A stretch of 62,870 nucleotides of DNA, taken from positions 1 through 62,870 of the forward strand of contig JABXIM010000002.1 in the NCBI GenBank assembly GCA_013373085.1, in the 5' to 3' direction. Positions 35,558 to 45,204 of this stretch are shown piece by piece; position 1 is the first letter of the stretch; the number at the start of each line of letters is the position of its first letter. This stretch comes from Oceanospirillaceae bacterium (lineage in GTDB: Bacteria > Pseudomonadota > Gammaproteobacteria > Pseudomonadales > Balneatricaceae). The position numbers and the translations under genes were made by a program. Under the pieces are notes generated by a model. That model had not been told where the DNA came from. It did no database searches and worked only from the letters and a program-made list of their open reading frames with translations.

Positions 35558-35576
35558 GCCAACGGAAGCCGTTGGC
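35558..35576 (+). terminator. Perfect hairpin after waaA
   Basis: GCCAACGG (35558-35565) pairs with CCGTTGGC (35569-35576) around the loop AAG, ten bases past the waaA stop. No T run follows on the plus strand. The remaining 118 bases before cyaY (on the opposite strand) hold no gene. Confidence 0.5.
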
Positions 35577-35694
35577 GCCGACCCTGTCAACGTGCTCCGC
35601 ACGACAACCCCGTCCCTATCACCCCATCATTGGCGCAGTCCTGCTTTCGATTCGCGACCGGGTCCCGTGCGCGACGTGGCGCAAGGCCCGCAGG

Positions 35695-36018
35695 TCAGAA
35701 CGGGAAGCTGAAGTCTTCGCCCGCCTGGGCCTGAAAAATCTCGCTCAACACCTCGGCTAGCGGAGCCTGGTCGCTGTCGCGCAACCAGCGCTCGGACGTT
35801 GGGTCGAAATCGAAATGAAAGCCGCCATTGCGGGCCGCGACCCAGAGCTGCGACACTGGCGGCTGGCGGGTAAAGATCACCTGGGTGCCGTTTTCGCACT
35901 TGACGGTCAGCATGCCGCCGTGGCTTTCGTAATCCAGATCGCTTTCGGCGTCGTCCAGTATCTCTTCGACGGCCTCGAGGGTCTCGTCGACGCGGTCGTT
36001 GAATTCGGATTCGGTCAT
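35695..36018 (-). CDS. cyaY: Bacterial frataxin
   Basis: This 107-residue CyaY is an iron-binding protein that modulates Fe-S cluster assembly on the IscS/IscU complex. The acidic first helix (VDETLEAVEEILDDAESDLD) is the iron-binding surface. LTVKCENGTQVIFTRQPPVSQLWVAAR and GGFHFDF form the beta-sheet region typical of frataxin. It is a single gene, divergent from lptM-lysA, the arrangement found in Pseudomonas. Confidence 0.93.
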   Translation of the reverse strand: MTESEFNDRVDETLEAVEEILDDAESDLDYESHGGMLTVKCENGTQVIFTRQPPVSQLWVAARNGGFHFDFDPTSERWLRDSDQAPLAEVLSEIFQAQAGEDFSFPF

Positions 36019-36152
36019 GGGATTCGAACTTTCCTGTCTGAGGGTGGCCGCAGTATATCCGAGTTTTTGCGGTCGCTCATCCAGCTCGGATCTTTCCGCG
36101 CTCAGAGCATAAGTTCCGACGGCGAGGGGAACATTGGCGGTTGAAAAAACTG

Positions 36153-36158
36153 TATAAT
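36153..36158 (+). promoter_or_regulatory. Probable -10 box for the lptM-lysA-dapF-xerC operon
   Basis: TATAAT, preceded by ACTG, lies 36 bases before the lptM start. A clear -35 is not seen at normal spacing; ACATTG at 36131 is the nearest weak match. Its position between divergent cyaY and lptM fits an operon promoter. Confidence 0.5.
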
Positions 36159-36194
36159 CGGGCGTTTGGACCGATTTGGATAAGGGGCATACGG

Positions 36195-36308
36195 ATGACT
36201 CGCAGGATCTGGATAATTCTGGCCGTGCTCGCGGTACTGGCGGGCTGCGGCAACAAAGGGCCGCTGTACCTGCCCGATCAAGCCCCGCAGGCGTCCGAGC
36301 AGCAATAA
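36195..36308 (+). CDS. lptM: Small LPS-assembly lipoprotein LptM (YifL-like)
   Basis: This 37-residue lipoprotein has a basic start (MTRR), a hydrophobic core, and the lipobox LAGC with the lipidated cysteine at position 18. Then comes the conserved GNKGPLYLP, the LptM/YifL signature. In Escherichia, LptM binds the LptD/LptE translocon and aids its disulfide maturation. The gene is 22 bases before lysA, the conserved neighbour in gammaproteobacteria. The tail (DQAPQASEQQ) is short. This gene is easily missed because of its size. Confidence 0.9.
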   Translation: MTRRIWIILAVLAVLAGCGNKGPLYLPDQAPQASEQQ

Positions 36309-36330
36309 TTCAATTTTCACGGGATCTTTG

Positions 36331-37590
36331 ATGGACAGTTTTGAATACCGCAACGGTCGCCTCCATTGCGAGGAGATGAGCCTCGAACGGATCGCCGACG
36401 ATTACGGGACGCCGCTTTACGTGTATTCCCGCGATGCCCTCGAGCGCGCCTACATGAACTACGCCCAGGCAGTGGAGGGACGCGATGCGCTGATCTGCTA
36501 CGCGGTCAAGGCCAACAGCAATATCGCCGTGCTCAATGTGCTGGCGCGCCTGGGGGCCGGTTTCGATATCGTCTCCCAGGGCGAGCTGGAACGTGTGCTC
36601 AAGGCCGGCGGTGATCCGTCCAAGGTGGTCTTCTCGGGCGTTGGCAAGCAGCCGCAGGAAATCCTGCGCGCGCTGGAAGTGGGGATTCACTGCTTCAATA
36701 TCGAATCCGAAGCGGAACTCGAGCGTGTCAACGCCGTGGCGGCCGAAGTCGGCAAGGTGGCGCCGGTGTCCTTCCGCGTCAATCCGGATGTCGATGCCGG
36801 CACCCATCCGTACATTTCCACGGGTCTCAAGGAAAACAAGTTCGGTATCGCCATCGAACGCGCTGGCGATGTCTACCGTCGTGCGGCGCAGCTGCCGAAC
36901 GTCGAGGTGGTCGGTATGGACTGTCACATCGGCAGCCAGCTGACGGAGATCCGCCCGTTTCTCGATGCCCTCGATCGCTTGCTGGTGCTGGTCGATGAGC
37001 TCGAGGCCGATGGTATCCGTATCCGTCATCTCGACCTCGGCGGCGGTCTCGGCGTCTGCTACACCGATGAGCAGCCGCCGTCGCCCCAGGCCTACATCGA
37101 GGCGGTGCTCGCAAAGCTCGGCGATCGTCAGCTTGGCCTGATTTTCGAGCCGGGCCGCTCGATTGCCGCCAACGCGGGCGTCATGCTGACCCGTGTCGAG
37201 TTCCTCAAGAGCAACGGCGACAAGCACTTCGCCATCATCGACGGGGCCATGAACGATCTGATCCGACCGTCGCTGTACGGCGCTTACCAGGAAATTGTCC
37301 CGGTCAATCTGCGCGAGGACGGTGAACGTCGCCCCTACGATCTGGTGGGCCCGGTCTGCGAAACCGGCGACTTCCTCGGCAAGGACCGGGAGCTGGCTCT
37401 CGAGCCCGGCGATCTGCTGGCGGTATGTTCCGCAGGGGCCTATGGTTTCGTCATGAGCTCCAACTACAACACCCGGCCCCGCCCGGCCGAAGTGATGGTG
37501 CAGGACAACCAGGCCTACCTGGTGCGCAAGCGCGAGAGTATCGGCGATCTACTGCACGGCGAGCAGCTGCTGCCCAAGGACCCGCACTAA
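36331..37590 (+). CDS. lysA: Diaminopimelate decarboxylase
   Basis: This 419-residue, PLP-dependent fold-III decarboxylase makes lysine from meso-diaminopimelate. The PLP lysine is in LICYAVKANSNIAVL. GAGFDIVSQGELERVLKAG, HIGSQLTEIRPF, DLGGGLGVCY and EPGRSIAANAGVML follow. The active-site VCETGDFLGKDREL and GAYGFVMSSNYNTRPRPAEV complete the pattern. The ATG at 36331 starts MDSFEYRNG. It is followed by dapF after nine bases, placing the last two lysine-branch enzymes together. Confidence 0.97.
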   Translation: MDSFEYRNGRLHCEEMSLERIADDYGTPLYVYSRDALERAYMNYAQAVEGRDALICYAVKANSNIAVLNVLARLGAGFDIVSQGELERVLKAGGDPSKVVFSGVGKQPQEILRALEVGIHCFNIESEAELERVNAVAAEVGKVAPVSFRVNPDVDAGTHPYISTGLKENKFGIAIERAGDVYRRAAQLPNVEVVGMDCHIGSQLTEIRPFLDALDRLLVLVDELEADGIRIRHLDLGGGLGVCYTDEQPPSPQAYIEAVLAKLGDRQLGLIFEPGRSIAANAGVMLTRVEFLKSNGDKHFAIIDGAMNDLIRPSLYGAYQEIVPVNLREDGERRPYDLVGPVCETGDFLGKDRELALEPGDLLAVCSAGAYGFVMSSNYNTRPRPAEVMVQDNQAYLVRKRESIGDLLHGEQLLPKDPH

Positions 37591-37599
37591 GGAGCGACT

Positions 37600-38430
37600 A
37601 TGCTGGTACGCTTTACCAAGATGCATGGCCTGGGCAACGATTTCATGGTGATCGACCTGGTGACCCAGCGTGCGAAGATCAACCCGGGGATCGTCCGCCG
37701 TCTGGCCGACCGTCACGTCGGCATCGGCTTCGATCAGCTGTTGCTGGTGGAGCCGCCGACAGATCCGTCGATGGATTTCCGCTACCGTATCTACAACGCC
37801 GATGGTTCCGAAGTCGAGCACTGCGGCAACGGCGCGCGCTGCTTCGCCAAGTTCGTGCGGGACAAGCGCCTGACCATCAAGCCGGAAATCGCGGTGGAAA
37901 CCGCCAAGGGCAAGGCGGTACTGAAGGTGCGCGAGGACCGTCAGATCGAGGTCGATATGGGCGCGCCGGAACTGGAGCCGGCGGAAATCCCGTTCGAGGC
38001 CGCGGAACGGGCCATTACCTACGACATAGATGTCGACGGCGAACGCCTGGAGATCGGTGCGGTGTCGATGGGCAACCCCCATGGTGTGCTGCTGGTCGAT
38101 GATGTCGCGAGTGCGCCGGTCGAGGTGCTGGGGCCGGCGCTTGAAAGCCACCCGCGCTTCCCGGCGCGTGCCAATATCGGCTTCATGCAGGTGCTGTCGC
38201 GCAACGAGGTGCGTCTGCGCGTCTACGAGCGCGGAGCCGGCGAAACCCGGGCCTGCGGTACCGGTGCCTGTGCGGCGGTAGTCTCCGGGCGCTTGCGTGG
38301 TCTGCTGGACGAAGAGGTGCGTGTGCACCTTCCGGGTGGCGAGCTGCTGATCCGCTGGGCTGGCGACGGGGCGCCGGTGATCATGACGGGACCGGCAACA
38401 ACGGTATACGAGGGGCAGATCTTCCTATGA
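37600..38430 (+). CDS. dapF: Diaminopimelate epimerase
   Basis: This 276-residue, cofactor-free racemase interconverts LL- and meso-diaminopimelate. Two catalytic cysteines lie in [10 protein letters not shown] and [13 protein letters not shown]. It opens with [17 protein letters not shown], the standard DapF start, and carries [13 protein letters not shown]. An AAGGAG site precedes the ATG. The product feeds both lysA and peptidoglycan. Its stop overlaps the DUF484 start by four bases (ATGA). Confidence 0.97.
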   Translation: MLVRFTKMHGLGNDFMVIDLVTQRAKINPGIVRRLADRHVGIGFDQLLLVEPPTDPSMDFRYRIYNADGSEVEHCGNGARCFAKFVRDKRLTIKPEIAVETAKGKAVLKVREDRQIEVDMGAPELEPAEIPFEAAERAITYDIDVDGERLEIGAVSMGNPHGVLLVDDVASAPVEVLGPALESHPRFPARANIGFMQVLSRNEVRLRVYERGAGETRACGTGACAAVVSGRLRGLLDEEVRVHLPGGELLIRWAGDGAPVIMTGPATTVYEGQIFL

Positions 38431-39116
38431 GCGAGCGAGCAACGCCGGTGGCGGCACTGGATGAACAGCAGGTTGCGGACTTTCTGGCCGAGACGCCGGA
38501 CTTCTTTTCCCGTCACGCGCAGTTGCTGGAAAAGCTCTACGTTCCTCACGAAACCGGCGCTGCGGTGTCGCTGGTGGCTCGCCAGACAGGAGTGTTGCGG
38601 GAGAAAAACCAGCAATTGCGGACCCACCTTTCGGATCTGATCGACGTCGCGCGTCACAACGATATCCAGTTCGAAAAGACCAAGCGCATGGTGCTGGCCC
38701 TGCTGGGCTGTGAAACACTGGACGACGTCGCGGTCGCGATCGACGAGAGCCTGTGCGGCGACTTCCATGGCGACACCACCTCGCTGCTGCTGATCGCGCC
38801 GTTCGCCGACGAGACGGCGAACCTGCGTCAGCTCGCGGGCGAGGAGCTGCAGGTGCTCGGGCCGCTGCTGGAAACCAGTCTGCCGAGCTGTGGCAGGCTG
38901 GCGGAAAGTCAGCACGCCTGTCTGTTCCAGGAGCAGGCGTTTCGCGTACAGTCCGGTGCAGTGGTGCCGCTGATCCAGGGCGAGACCCTTGGTCTGCTGG
39001 CCATCGGCAGCTATGACCCGCACTACTTCCAGAGCAGTCAGGGTACCCTGTTCCTGAGCTACGTCGGCGAAGTCCTGAGCCGGGTGCTATACCGGATCCT
39101 GAGCCGGGGCCGATGA
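38427..39116 (+). CDS. DUF484-family GAF-like protein
   Basis: This 229-residue protein matches DUF484: the N-terminal [22 protein letters not shown] helix, a coiled segment with [28 protein letters not shown], then a GAF-like domain ending [18 protein letters not shown]. The function is unknown. It is almost always found between dapF and xerC, here with four-base overlaps on both sides, so it may have a role in recombination or cell-division signalling. That is inference from context. Confidence 0.9.
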   Translation: MSERATPVAALDEQQVADFLAETPDFFSRHAQLLEKLYVPHETGAAVSLVARQTGVLREKNQQLRTHLSDLIDVARHNDIQFEKTKRMVLALLGCETLDDVAVAIDESLCGDFHGDTTSLLLIAPFADETANLRQLAGEELQVLGPLLETSLPSCGRLAESQHACLFQEQAFRVQSGAVVPLIQGETLGLLAIGSYDPHYFQSSQGTLFLSYVGEVLSRVLYRILSRGR

Positions 39117-40009
39117 CCGATACCGAGCTGGACGGTTTCCTGCAGAATCTTCGCAGCGAACGCCAGTGTTCAGACCACACCCTGAGCAGCTACCGCCGTG
39201 ACCTGCAACGTCTGCAGCGCTATGCCGAAGCCAATCACCTGGCGGGCTGGGACACGATCCGGGCGCGGGATATCCGCGCCTTCGTGGCCGAAGCCCACCG
39301 CGAGGGGCTGTCCGGCAAAAGCATCCAGCGACTGCTATCGGCGATTCGAACCTTCTATCGTTACCTCAACCGCGAAAGCCTCGCCAGCCAGAACCCGGCA
39401 CTCGGCGTCAGTGCGCCGAAAAGCCCCCGTCGGCTGCCCCGTACCCTCGATGCCGACCAGCTCGGCCAACTACTGGAAATTCCGGTCGAGGATGCCGTCT
39501 CGGCGCGCGATTGCGCCATGATGGAGCTAATCTATTCATCAGGGCTGCGACTGGCGGAGCTGGTCAGTCTCGACCTTGGCGACGTCGATTTCCATGACGC
39601 CAGCCTGGTGGTGACCGGCAAGGGGCGCAAAACGCGCATGTTACCCGTGGGTGGCAAGGCGATCGACGCGCTCGATGTCTGGCTGCGTTGGCGGCCGAGC
39701 CTGATACGGGGCGAAGAGCCGGCGCTGTTCGTCAGTAGCCGCGGTACCCGTATCAGTACCCGTGCGGTGCAGCAGCGGTTGGCACACTGGGGGCGGATAC
39801 AGGCAACGGACGGCCAGGTTCACCCGCACCGCCTCCGCCACAGCTTCGCCAGCCATCTGCTGGAATCGAGCGGCGATCTCAAGGCGGTGCAGGAACTGCT
39901 GGGGCATGCCGATATCGCCACCACCCAGGTGTATACCCACCTGGACTTTCAGCACCTGGCCGATGTCTACGACAGGGCCCATCCTAGAGCGCGAAAGAAA
40001 CATGATTAA
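39113..40009 (+). CDS. xerC: Tyrosine recombinase XerC
   Basis: This 298-residue site-specific recombinase resolves chromosome dimers at dif together with XerD. The core-binding SAM-like domain includes LRSERQCSDHTLSSYRRDLQ and IRTFYRYLNRE. The catalytic set is intact: Arg in YSSGLRLAELV, Lys in VTGKGRKTRM, His-x-x-Arg in HPHRLRHSFASHL, and then LLGHADIATTQVYTHL with the second His and the nucleophilic Tyr. It overlaps the HAD gene by eight bases. Confidence 0.96.
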   Translation: MTDTELDGFLQNLRSERQCSDHTLSSYRRDLQRLQRYAEANHLAGWDTIRARDIRAFVAEAHREGLSGKSIQRLLSAIRTFYRYLNRESLASQNPALGVSAPKSPRRLPRTLDADQLGQLLEIPVEDAVSARDCAMMELIYSSGLRLAELVSLDLGDVDFHDASLVVTGKGRKTRMLPVGGKAIDALDVWLRWRPSLIRGEEPALFVSSRGTRISTRAVQQRLAHWGRIQATDGQVHPHRLRHSFASHLLESSGDLKAVQELLGHADIATTQVYTHLDFQHLADVYDRAHPRARKKHD

Positions 40010-40727
40010 ATGCGTAACCTTTGATCTTGACGACACCCTCTGGGCGGTGGATCCGGTCATCGACGCGGCGAACCGCTCGCTTTTCGACTGGCTGGCGCTC
40101 AACGCCGAGCTCTTCACCCGTCAATTCAGCCTCACCGATCTGCCGCGTCTGCGCCAGGAGGTGCTGCAACGGCATCCTGAAATTGCCCACAGCGTCACCC
40201 AGATCCGCCTGCGCCTGCTGGAGCACGGACTGCTGACCGCCGGTTATGCCCGGGCAGAGGCCGAAGCGCTGGCGCTGCAGGCGTTCGAGGTGTTTCTCGA
40301 TGGCCGCAACAGGGTCGAGTTTTTCGAACATGCCATTACCATGCTGCAGGTGCTGCGCGAGCGCGGACTGCTGATCGGAGCCCTTAGCAACGGCAATGCC
40401 GATGTCAACCGCGTCGGGCTTGGCGACTACTTCGACTTCCAGTTCAATGCCGATGGCACCGGCACCGAGAAACCTCATCCGCTGATGTTCGAGCAGGCGC
40501 TGGAAAAGACCGGGTTGCGACCGGAACAGGTGGTGCACGTCGGGGATAATCCGGTTGCCGATATCGAGGGCGCGCACAATGCTGGTTACTGGACCATCTG
40601 GGTCAACCTGCGTGACGAGCTCTGGCCCGGCGGTCCGGCTCCGGATCAGGTGGTGCACGATCTCAGCCAGGTACCCCAGGCGTTGGTCGAGATCGCCGAG
40701 ATAGCCGCTTCCCGCGTGACACTTTGA
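40002..40727 (+). CDS. HAD-superfamily hydrolase (YigB-like)
   Basis: This 241-residue HAD phosphatase resembles YigB. Motif I is VTFDLDDTLW with the nucleophile aspartate, motif II is LIGALSNGNAD, the lysine is in GTEKPHP, and motif IV is VVHVGDNPVADIEGAHNAG. YigB homologues act on FMN or other small phosphates in vitro; the physiological substrate is uncertain. The start at 40002 overlaps the xerC stop, so it is the last member of the lptM operon. Confidence 0.9.
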   Translation: MIKCVTFDLDDTLWAVDPVIDAANRSLFDWLALNAELFTRQFSLTDLPRLRQEVLQRHPEIAHSVTQIRLRLLEHGLLTAGYARAEAEALALQAFEVFLDGRNRVEFFEHAITMLQVLRERGLLIGALSNGNADVNRVGLGDYFDFQFNADGTGTEKPHPLMFEQALEKTGLRPEQVVHVGDNPVADIEGAHNAGYWTIWVNLRDELWPGGPAPDQVVHDLSQVPQALVEIAEIAASRVTL

Positions 40728-40877
40728 CGGTTAGGCGTAACGCGTGGGAAGGGTGACTGGCATTTACGTCGCCGGGTTTTCCGGGTAGTGCCGGAGTGAA
40801 TGTCGGAAAAGAGCCCGATTCCGGCGCCCCTAACGCCTCGTGAGTCTATTCTGGGAAAAGCCTCATGCCGGTCCCCT

Positions 40878-42011
40878 TCAAAGAAACAGCTCCAGCAGGT
40901 TGTTGAGGAACAGCCGGCCCTGAGCCGTGGGTCTTATGTGGTCGGGATCGGCGGCCAGCAATCCCTGGCGGATGGCGTTCTCGATCTGCGAACGAATCTG
41001 CTGAGGCTCGATCCCGGTGCGTTCGCTGAGCAGATTGCTGGGTACCCCGTCCACGAGCCGCAGGGCGTTGAGCATGAACTCGAACGCCAGTTCGTCCCGT
41101 TCGATGATGTTTTCGCCGCCCAGACGCCGCACCGGATCCATGTAAGCGGCGGGCTGGCGTTGCTTCCAGCGCCGCAGGATCACGCCTTCACCCGGTCGGG
41201 TCTGCTTGCCATGGGCGCCCGCACCGATACCGATGTAGTCGCCGAAACGCCAGTAGTTGAGGTTATGTGCCGCCTGGCGTCCTTCGCGGGCGTATGCGGA
41301 AATCTCGTACTGCCGGAATCCATGCAGCGCCAGCCGTTGCTGCCCCTGTTCCTGGATATCCCACAGCAGCTCGTCGACCGGCAGTGCCGGCGGGCGGGCA
41401 TTGAACTCGGTATTGGGTTCGATCGTTAGCTGGTACCACGACAGATGCTCGGGCTGAAGCGAAATGGCGGTGTCCAGATCGTGCAGGGCGCCGGCAAGGG
41501 TCTGCTGTGGCAGGCCGTGCATCAGGTCCAGGTTGATATTGTCGAAGCCGATGGCGCGGGCGCTGGCGACGGCGCTGTAGGCCTCATCGGCATTGTGGAT
41601 ACGGCCCAGCGCGCTGAGCTGGGTGTCGCTGAAGCTCTGGATGCCGATCGAGAGCCGATTGACGCCCGCTTCGCGGAAGCCGGCGAAACGGGCCTGCTCG
41701 AACGTGCCCGGGTTGGCCTCCATGGTGATTTCGGCACCCGGCGCCAGCGGTGTCCGCTCGGCAACGCCCGACAGAATGCGTTTGAGGGCGTCGGCGGAAA
41801 ACAGGCTCGGCGTGCCGCCGCCGATGAATATCGTCTCGATCTCGCGTCCCTGTATATCCCCCAGTTCCGACTCCAGATCCGCCATCAGGGCTTCGATATA
41901 GTCGTCCTCGGGCAGTTCGCCGCGGGCGGCATGCGAGTTGAAATCGCAGTAGGGGCACTTGCGCACGCACCAGGGGATATGGATGTAGAGGGACAGCGGC
42001 GGCAGTTTCAT
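40878..42011 (-). CDS. hemW: Haem chaperone HemW (radical SAM)
   Basis: This 377-residue radical-SAM-like protein has the 4Fe-4S motif CVRKCPYCDF and starts LPPLSLYIHIPW. GGGTPSLFSADAL, TMEANPGTFE, RLSIGIQSFSDTQL, DLMHGLPQQTLAGAL and DYIGIGAGAHGK follow. It was long called an oxygen-independent coproporphyrinogen oxidase, but HemW proteins bind and deliver haem instead. The start at 42011 fits homologues, though the ribosome site is weak. Convergent with the HAD gene; the 150-base gap holds no gene. Confidence 0.93.
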   Translation of the reverse strand: MKLPPLSLYIHIPWCVRKCPYCDFNSHAARGELPEDDYIEALMADLESELGDIQGREIETIFIGGGTPSLFSADALKRILSGVAERTPLAPGAEITMEANPGTFEQARFAGFREAGVNRLSIGIQSFSDTQLSALGRIHNADEAYSAVASARAIGFDNINLDLMHGLPQQTLAGALHDLDTAISLQPEHLSWYQLTIEPNTEFNARPPALPVDELLWDIQEQGQQRLALHGFRQYEISAYAREGRQAAHNLNYWRFGDYIGIGAGAHGKQTRPGEGVILRRWKQRQPAAYMDPVRRLGGENIIERDELAFEFMLNALRLVDGVPSNLLSERTGIEPQQIRSQIENAIRQGLLAADPDHIRPTAQGRLFLNNLLELFL

Positions 42012-42106
42012 GAATGGCGCGGGGACTCGTACGGGATCGGGCTGACAACGCAGCACGGACTTTCCCATGCTGCGGTGCCTATAGCTTACCGCTTGCGGCT
42101 TTGGGC

Positions 42107-42730
42107 TTATAGCCCCCTGTTGAGGTAGGGGCCGATCTGCTCGACCAACTGCGTGACAGCCTGGCCACGGTGACTGATGCGGTTCTTCTCCTCCGGCACG
42201 AGCTCTGCAGCGCAGCGCCCGAGGTCCGGCACCAGAAACAGCGGGTCGTAACCGAAGCCGCCGTTGCCGCGGGGGGCTTCCAGGATCTGGCCCTCCCAGG
42301 TGCCGATGCTGATCAGTGGCGTCGGGTCCTCGGCATGGCGAAGGAATGCCAGTACGCAGCGGAAACGCGCGCTGCGTGATTGCTGAGGAATCTCGGCCAG
42401 CTGGTGCAGCAGGCGCTCGCAGTTTTCGTCGTCGGTGGCTCCGGGGCCAGCGAAGCGCGCGGAGTAAATGCCGGGGGCGCCGTCGAGGGCATCGACTTCG
42501 AGGCCCGAGTCGTCGGCCAGTGCCGGCAAGCCGGTGCAGCGGCAGGCATGGCGCGCCTTGAGAATGGCGTTTTCGATAAAGCTCAGACCGGTTTCTTCGG
42601 CGTCGGTGACACCTAGCTCCGACTGCGGAATCACCTCGACGTCAAGGGGTGCCAGCACCTGGCGGAATTCACGAAGCTTGCCGGCGTTGCCGCTGGCAAG
42701 CACGATGCGGTGTATGGACTGACTGCTCAT
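42107..42730 (-). CDS. rdgB: dITP/XTP pyrophosphatase
   Basis: This 207-residue Ham1-family enzyme hydrolyses dITP, XTP and related damaged nucleotides. Motifs are VLASGNAGKLREF, ETGLSFIENAILKARHAC, ALADDSGLEVDALDGAPGIY and the substrate region GNGGFGYDPLF. KNRISHRGQA closes the active site. It overlaps the DUF4426 gene by four bases and precedes hemW, the common order in pseudomonads. Confidence 0.95.
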   Translation of the reverse strand: MSSQSIHRIVLASGNAGKLREFRQVLAPLDVEVIPQSELGVTDAEETGLSFIENAILKARHACRCTGLPALADDSGLEVDALDGAPGIYSARFAGPGATDDENCERLLHQLAEIPQQSRSARFRCVLAFLRHAEDPTPLISIGTWEGQILEAPRGNGGFGYDPLFLVPDLGRCAAELVPEEKNRISHRGQAVTQLVEQIGPYLNRGL

Positions 42731-43188
42731 TCGGGGTAAAAAGTCTGCTCGAACTGAATGCTGTAGGGGGCCTGGTTCGGGTCGGGCTGAACATCGAGCG
42801 AGATACGCAAACGCTGCTCGCCGGCGAAGCGCAGACCGCCGATATAGTAAAGGGCGTCAGCTTCACGGATCTCCTTGAAGCTCAGCTCCTCGCTCTGGCC
42901 GATGAGGTTGCTGGCACTGCCGGTCACCACGGCGGTCACCGCCTGCTTGCCGCCATCGGCCTGCTTCTGCAGCACCGAAACATTGATCAGGGCAAGGGTC
43001 TTGCTGCGGGTCAGGCCGTAGCTTTCGGCGACGTCCGGCTCGAGAAAGGTGCTGTTGAAGGCATTGTAATGGACTTCGTAGTCGCCATGGGCGACGAACT
43101 GTTCGGCGTTGACCGCGGGTGCATTAGCCAGAAGGGCCAACAGGCTGCCGGCCATGACCGCGTGCCGGATGTGGGTGGTTGCTCTCAT
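42727..43188 (-). CDS. DUF4426-family secreted protein
   Basis: This 153-residue protein has an N-terminal signal peptide ending near ANAPAVNAEQ. A beta-rich domain of the DUF4426 family follows: GDYEVHYNAFNSTFLEPDVAE, KTLALINVSVLQ and YSIQFEQTFYPE. The function is unknown. It is fixed in the metW-DUF4426-rdgB series in pseudomonads and its relatives. It probably acts in the periplasm, shown only by the signal sequence. Confidence 0.87.
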   Translation of the reverse strand: MRATTHIRHAVMAGSLLALLANAPAVNAEQFVAHGDYEVHYNAFNSTFLEPDVAESYGLTRSKTLALINVSVLQKQADGGKQAVTAVVTGSASNLIGQSEELSFKEIREADALYYIGGLRFAGEQRLRISLDVQPDPNQAPYSIQFEQTFYPE

Positions 43189-43243
43189 GGTTTCTCCTTT
43201 TTTATCAGGCGTTCCGACGGTTCCCGCGTCCGCGACTCACGGC

Positions 43244-43834
43244 TTACCTGGTTATGCGGTAGATGGCGATTTCGCCCAGCATGTTGGGCCAGAGTCGGAG
43301 CCACCAACGGTCGCGATGCTGATGATCCACCACGGTGCGTTCGCGGATGTGAATATTACGTTCAATGCACAGGCGCTCAAAATCCTTGAACGTACAGAAG
43401 TGGATATTCGGCGTGTTGTACCAAGTATAGGGCAGGAACTTCGATACCGGCATCTGGCCGCGGAAGCCGAGGTACCCCCGTGCACGCCAGTGACCGAAGT
43501 TCGGGAAAGTGACGATGCATTCGCGGCCGATCCTGAGCATTTCATCGACGATCAGGTCAGGCCTGTGCATAACCTGGAGCGCTTGCGTCATGACCACCAC
43601 GTCGAAGCTGCCGTCTCGAATCGATGCCAGTCCGTCGTCGATATCCTTTTCGATGACATTGACACCGGCCTCGATGCAGGCGGAGATATTGTCGTGGTTG
43701 ATTTCCAGGCCATATCCCTCGACCTGTTTGTGCTCGGCCAGATAGCACAACAGTTCGCCCTGCCCGCAGCCCAGATCCAGCACCCGGCTGCCGTGTGCGA
43801 TCCAGGCCTGGATGATGTCGAGGTCAGCACGCAT
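43244..43834 (-). CDS. metW: MetW, SAM-dependent methyltransferase-like partner of MetX
   Basis: This 196-residue protein shows the class I methyltransferase glycine loop [61 protein letters not shown] and [13 protein letters not shown] are MetW-typical. Studies of the family link MetW with MetX for homoserine acylation activity. Its start overlaps the metX stop by 11 bases, so the two are translationally coupled. Confidence 0.93.
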   Translation of the reverse strand: MRADLDIIQAWIAHGSRVLDLGCGQGELLCYLAEHKQVEGYGLEINHDNISACIEAGVNVIEKDIDDGLASIRDGSFDVVVMTQALQVMHRPDLIVDEMLRIGRECIVTFPNFGHWRARGYLGFRGQMPVSKFLPYTWYNTPNIHFCTFKDFERLCIERNIHIRERTVVDHQHRDRWWLRLWPNMLGEIAIYRITR

Positions 43835-44990
43835 CGGTGGCCTCCATCGGAACATCGGCAGCGACCCTGCGCATGTAGGCATGAAACACCTCCATGTAAC
43901 GGGGGCTGGGGATCAGGAAGGCATCGTGGCCCTGCTGCGAGTCGATCTCGGCATAGCTGACCGGTTTGCGTGCCTCGACCAGGGCGTCGACGATCTCCCG
44001 TGAGCGCTCGGGTGAGAAACGCCAGTCGGTGGTGAAGGAGATCACCATGAAACGACAGCGGGTATTTGCGAGGGCGTCGGACAGACTGTGCTCGAACGCC
44101 GCTGCGGGGTCGAAGTAGTCCAGCGCCTTGGTCATCAGCAGGTAGGTGTTGGCGTCGAACGCGGTTGAGAAACGTTCGCCCTGGTACTGCAGGTACGACT
44201 CGACCTCGAACTGCGGGTTGAAGTCGAAGTTGAGCGTGCCGCTCCTCATTTCGCGGCCAAATTTCTCGCGCATGCCGCCGTCGGAAAGGTAGGTGATATG
44301 GCCAACCATGCGCGCCAGCATCAGGCCGGTCTTCGGTATGGTGTCCTGTTCGTAGTAGTGGCCATCGTGAAACTGTGGATCTCGCGAAATAGCCTGACGT
44401 GCGACCTCGTTGAAGGCGATGTTCTGGGCGGTCAGCTTCGGTGCCGCGGCGATCACCATGCAATGGCGCAGTCGCTCCGGATAATCGATCGCCCACTGCA
44501 GTGCCTGCATGCCGCCGAGACTGCCGCCGATCACCGCGGCCCACTGCCGGATACCGAGGTGGTCGGCGAGGCGCGCCTGGCTCTCGACCCAGTCGCGTAC
44601 CGTGACGATGGGAAAGTCCGGGCCGTAGGGCTTGCCAGTTTCCGGGTTGGGCCGGTTGGGGCCTGTGGAGCCGTGACAGCCGCCGAGGTTGTTCAGTCCT
44701 ACAACGAAGAATCGGTTGGTGTCGATCGGCTTGCCGGGACCGACCGCCGAGTCCCACCAGCCGGGTTTGCGCTCTTCGGGACTGTGGTAGCCCGCCACGT
44801 GGTGATTGCCGGACAGTGCGTGACAAATGAGGATAGCGTTGCTGCGATCGGCATTGAGGCAGCCATAGGTTTCGATTACCAGGTCGTATTCCGGCAGTGT
44901 CCGCCCGCTGGCCAGCCGCAACGGCTGGTCGAAGTGGATGAGGCGGGGCTCGACGAGCCCGACCGAGTCGTCGGGAAAGAGTGTCGGCAT
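43824..44990 (-). CDS. metX: Homoserine O-succinyltransferase/acetyltransferase (MetX family)
   Basis: This 388-residue alpha/beta hydrolase activates homoserine for methionine synthesis. The nucleophile serine lies in [35 protein letters not shown] is the oxyanion-side motif, and the acid and histidine are in FTTDWRFSP and GHDAFLI. Pseudomonas MetX of this type uses succinyl-CoA (family knowledge), so the succinyl donor is likely but not readable with certainty. The leader region to yggT (44991-45204) has no gene. Confidence 0.93.
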   Translation of the reverse strand: MPTLFPDDSVGLVEPRLIHFDQPLRLASGRTLPEYDLVIETYGCLNADRSNAILICHALSGNHHVAGYHSPEERKPGWWDSAVGPGKPIDTNRFFVVGLNNLGGCHGSTGPNRPNPETGKPYGPDFPIVTVRDWVESQARLADHLGIRQWAAVIGGSLGGMQALQWAIDYPERLRHCMVIAAAPKLTAQNIAFNEVARQAISRDPQFHDGHYYEQDTIPKTGLMLARMVGHITYLSDGGMREKFGREMRSGTLNFDFNPQFEVESYLQYQGERFSTAFDANTYLLMTKALDYFDPAAAFEHSLSDALANTRCRFMVISFTTDWRFSPERSREIVDALVEARKPVSYAEIDSQQGHDAFLIPSPRYMEVFHAYMRRVAADVPMEATDAC

Positions 44991-45170
44991 CTGCGCGCGT
45001 TCCGGGTAGCAGCGGCGATCGTGTTAATAGCGTAGACGGATCAGGCCGGGAGTTCGATTTTCAATGATTCCCAGGCCCTGGCAGCGAGAAGACTCCAACT
45101 GTTTCCGGCTTGCGAATCGAGCCCGGCGACAGTGCAGGCATTGGCGGGACGACGCTTTGACGGGCGTTGT

Positions 45171-45194
45171 CGAGTCCCGCTGCGGCAGGACTCG
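45171..45194 (-). terminator. Hairpin after yggT
   Basis: CGAGTCC (45171-45177) pairs with GGACTCG (45188-45194), ten bases past the yggT stop. No uridine run follows. It may separate the proC-yggT and metX transcripts. Confidence 0.4.
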
Positions 45195-45204
45195 ATGCTT
45201 TCCA

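Noticed and set aside
45041-45204. Possible DUF167 (YggU) gene next to yggT
   Set aside because: DUF167 often follows yggT, but the reading here lacks its motifs and an own start; the gap has only a hairpin.
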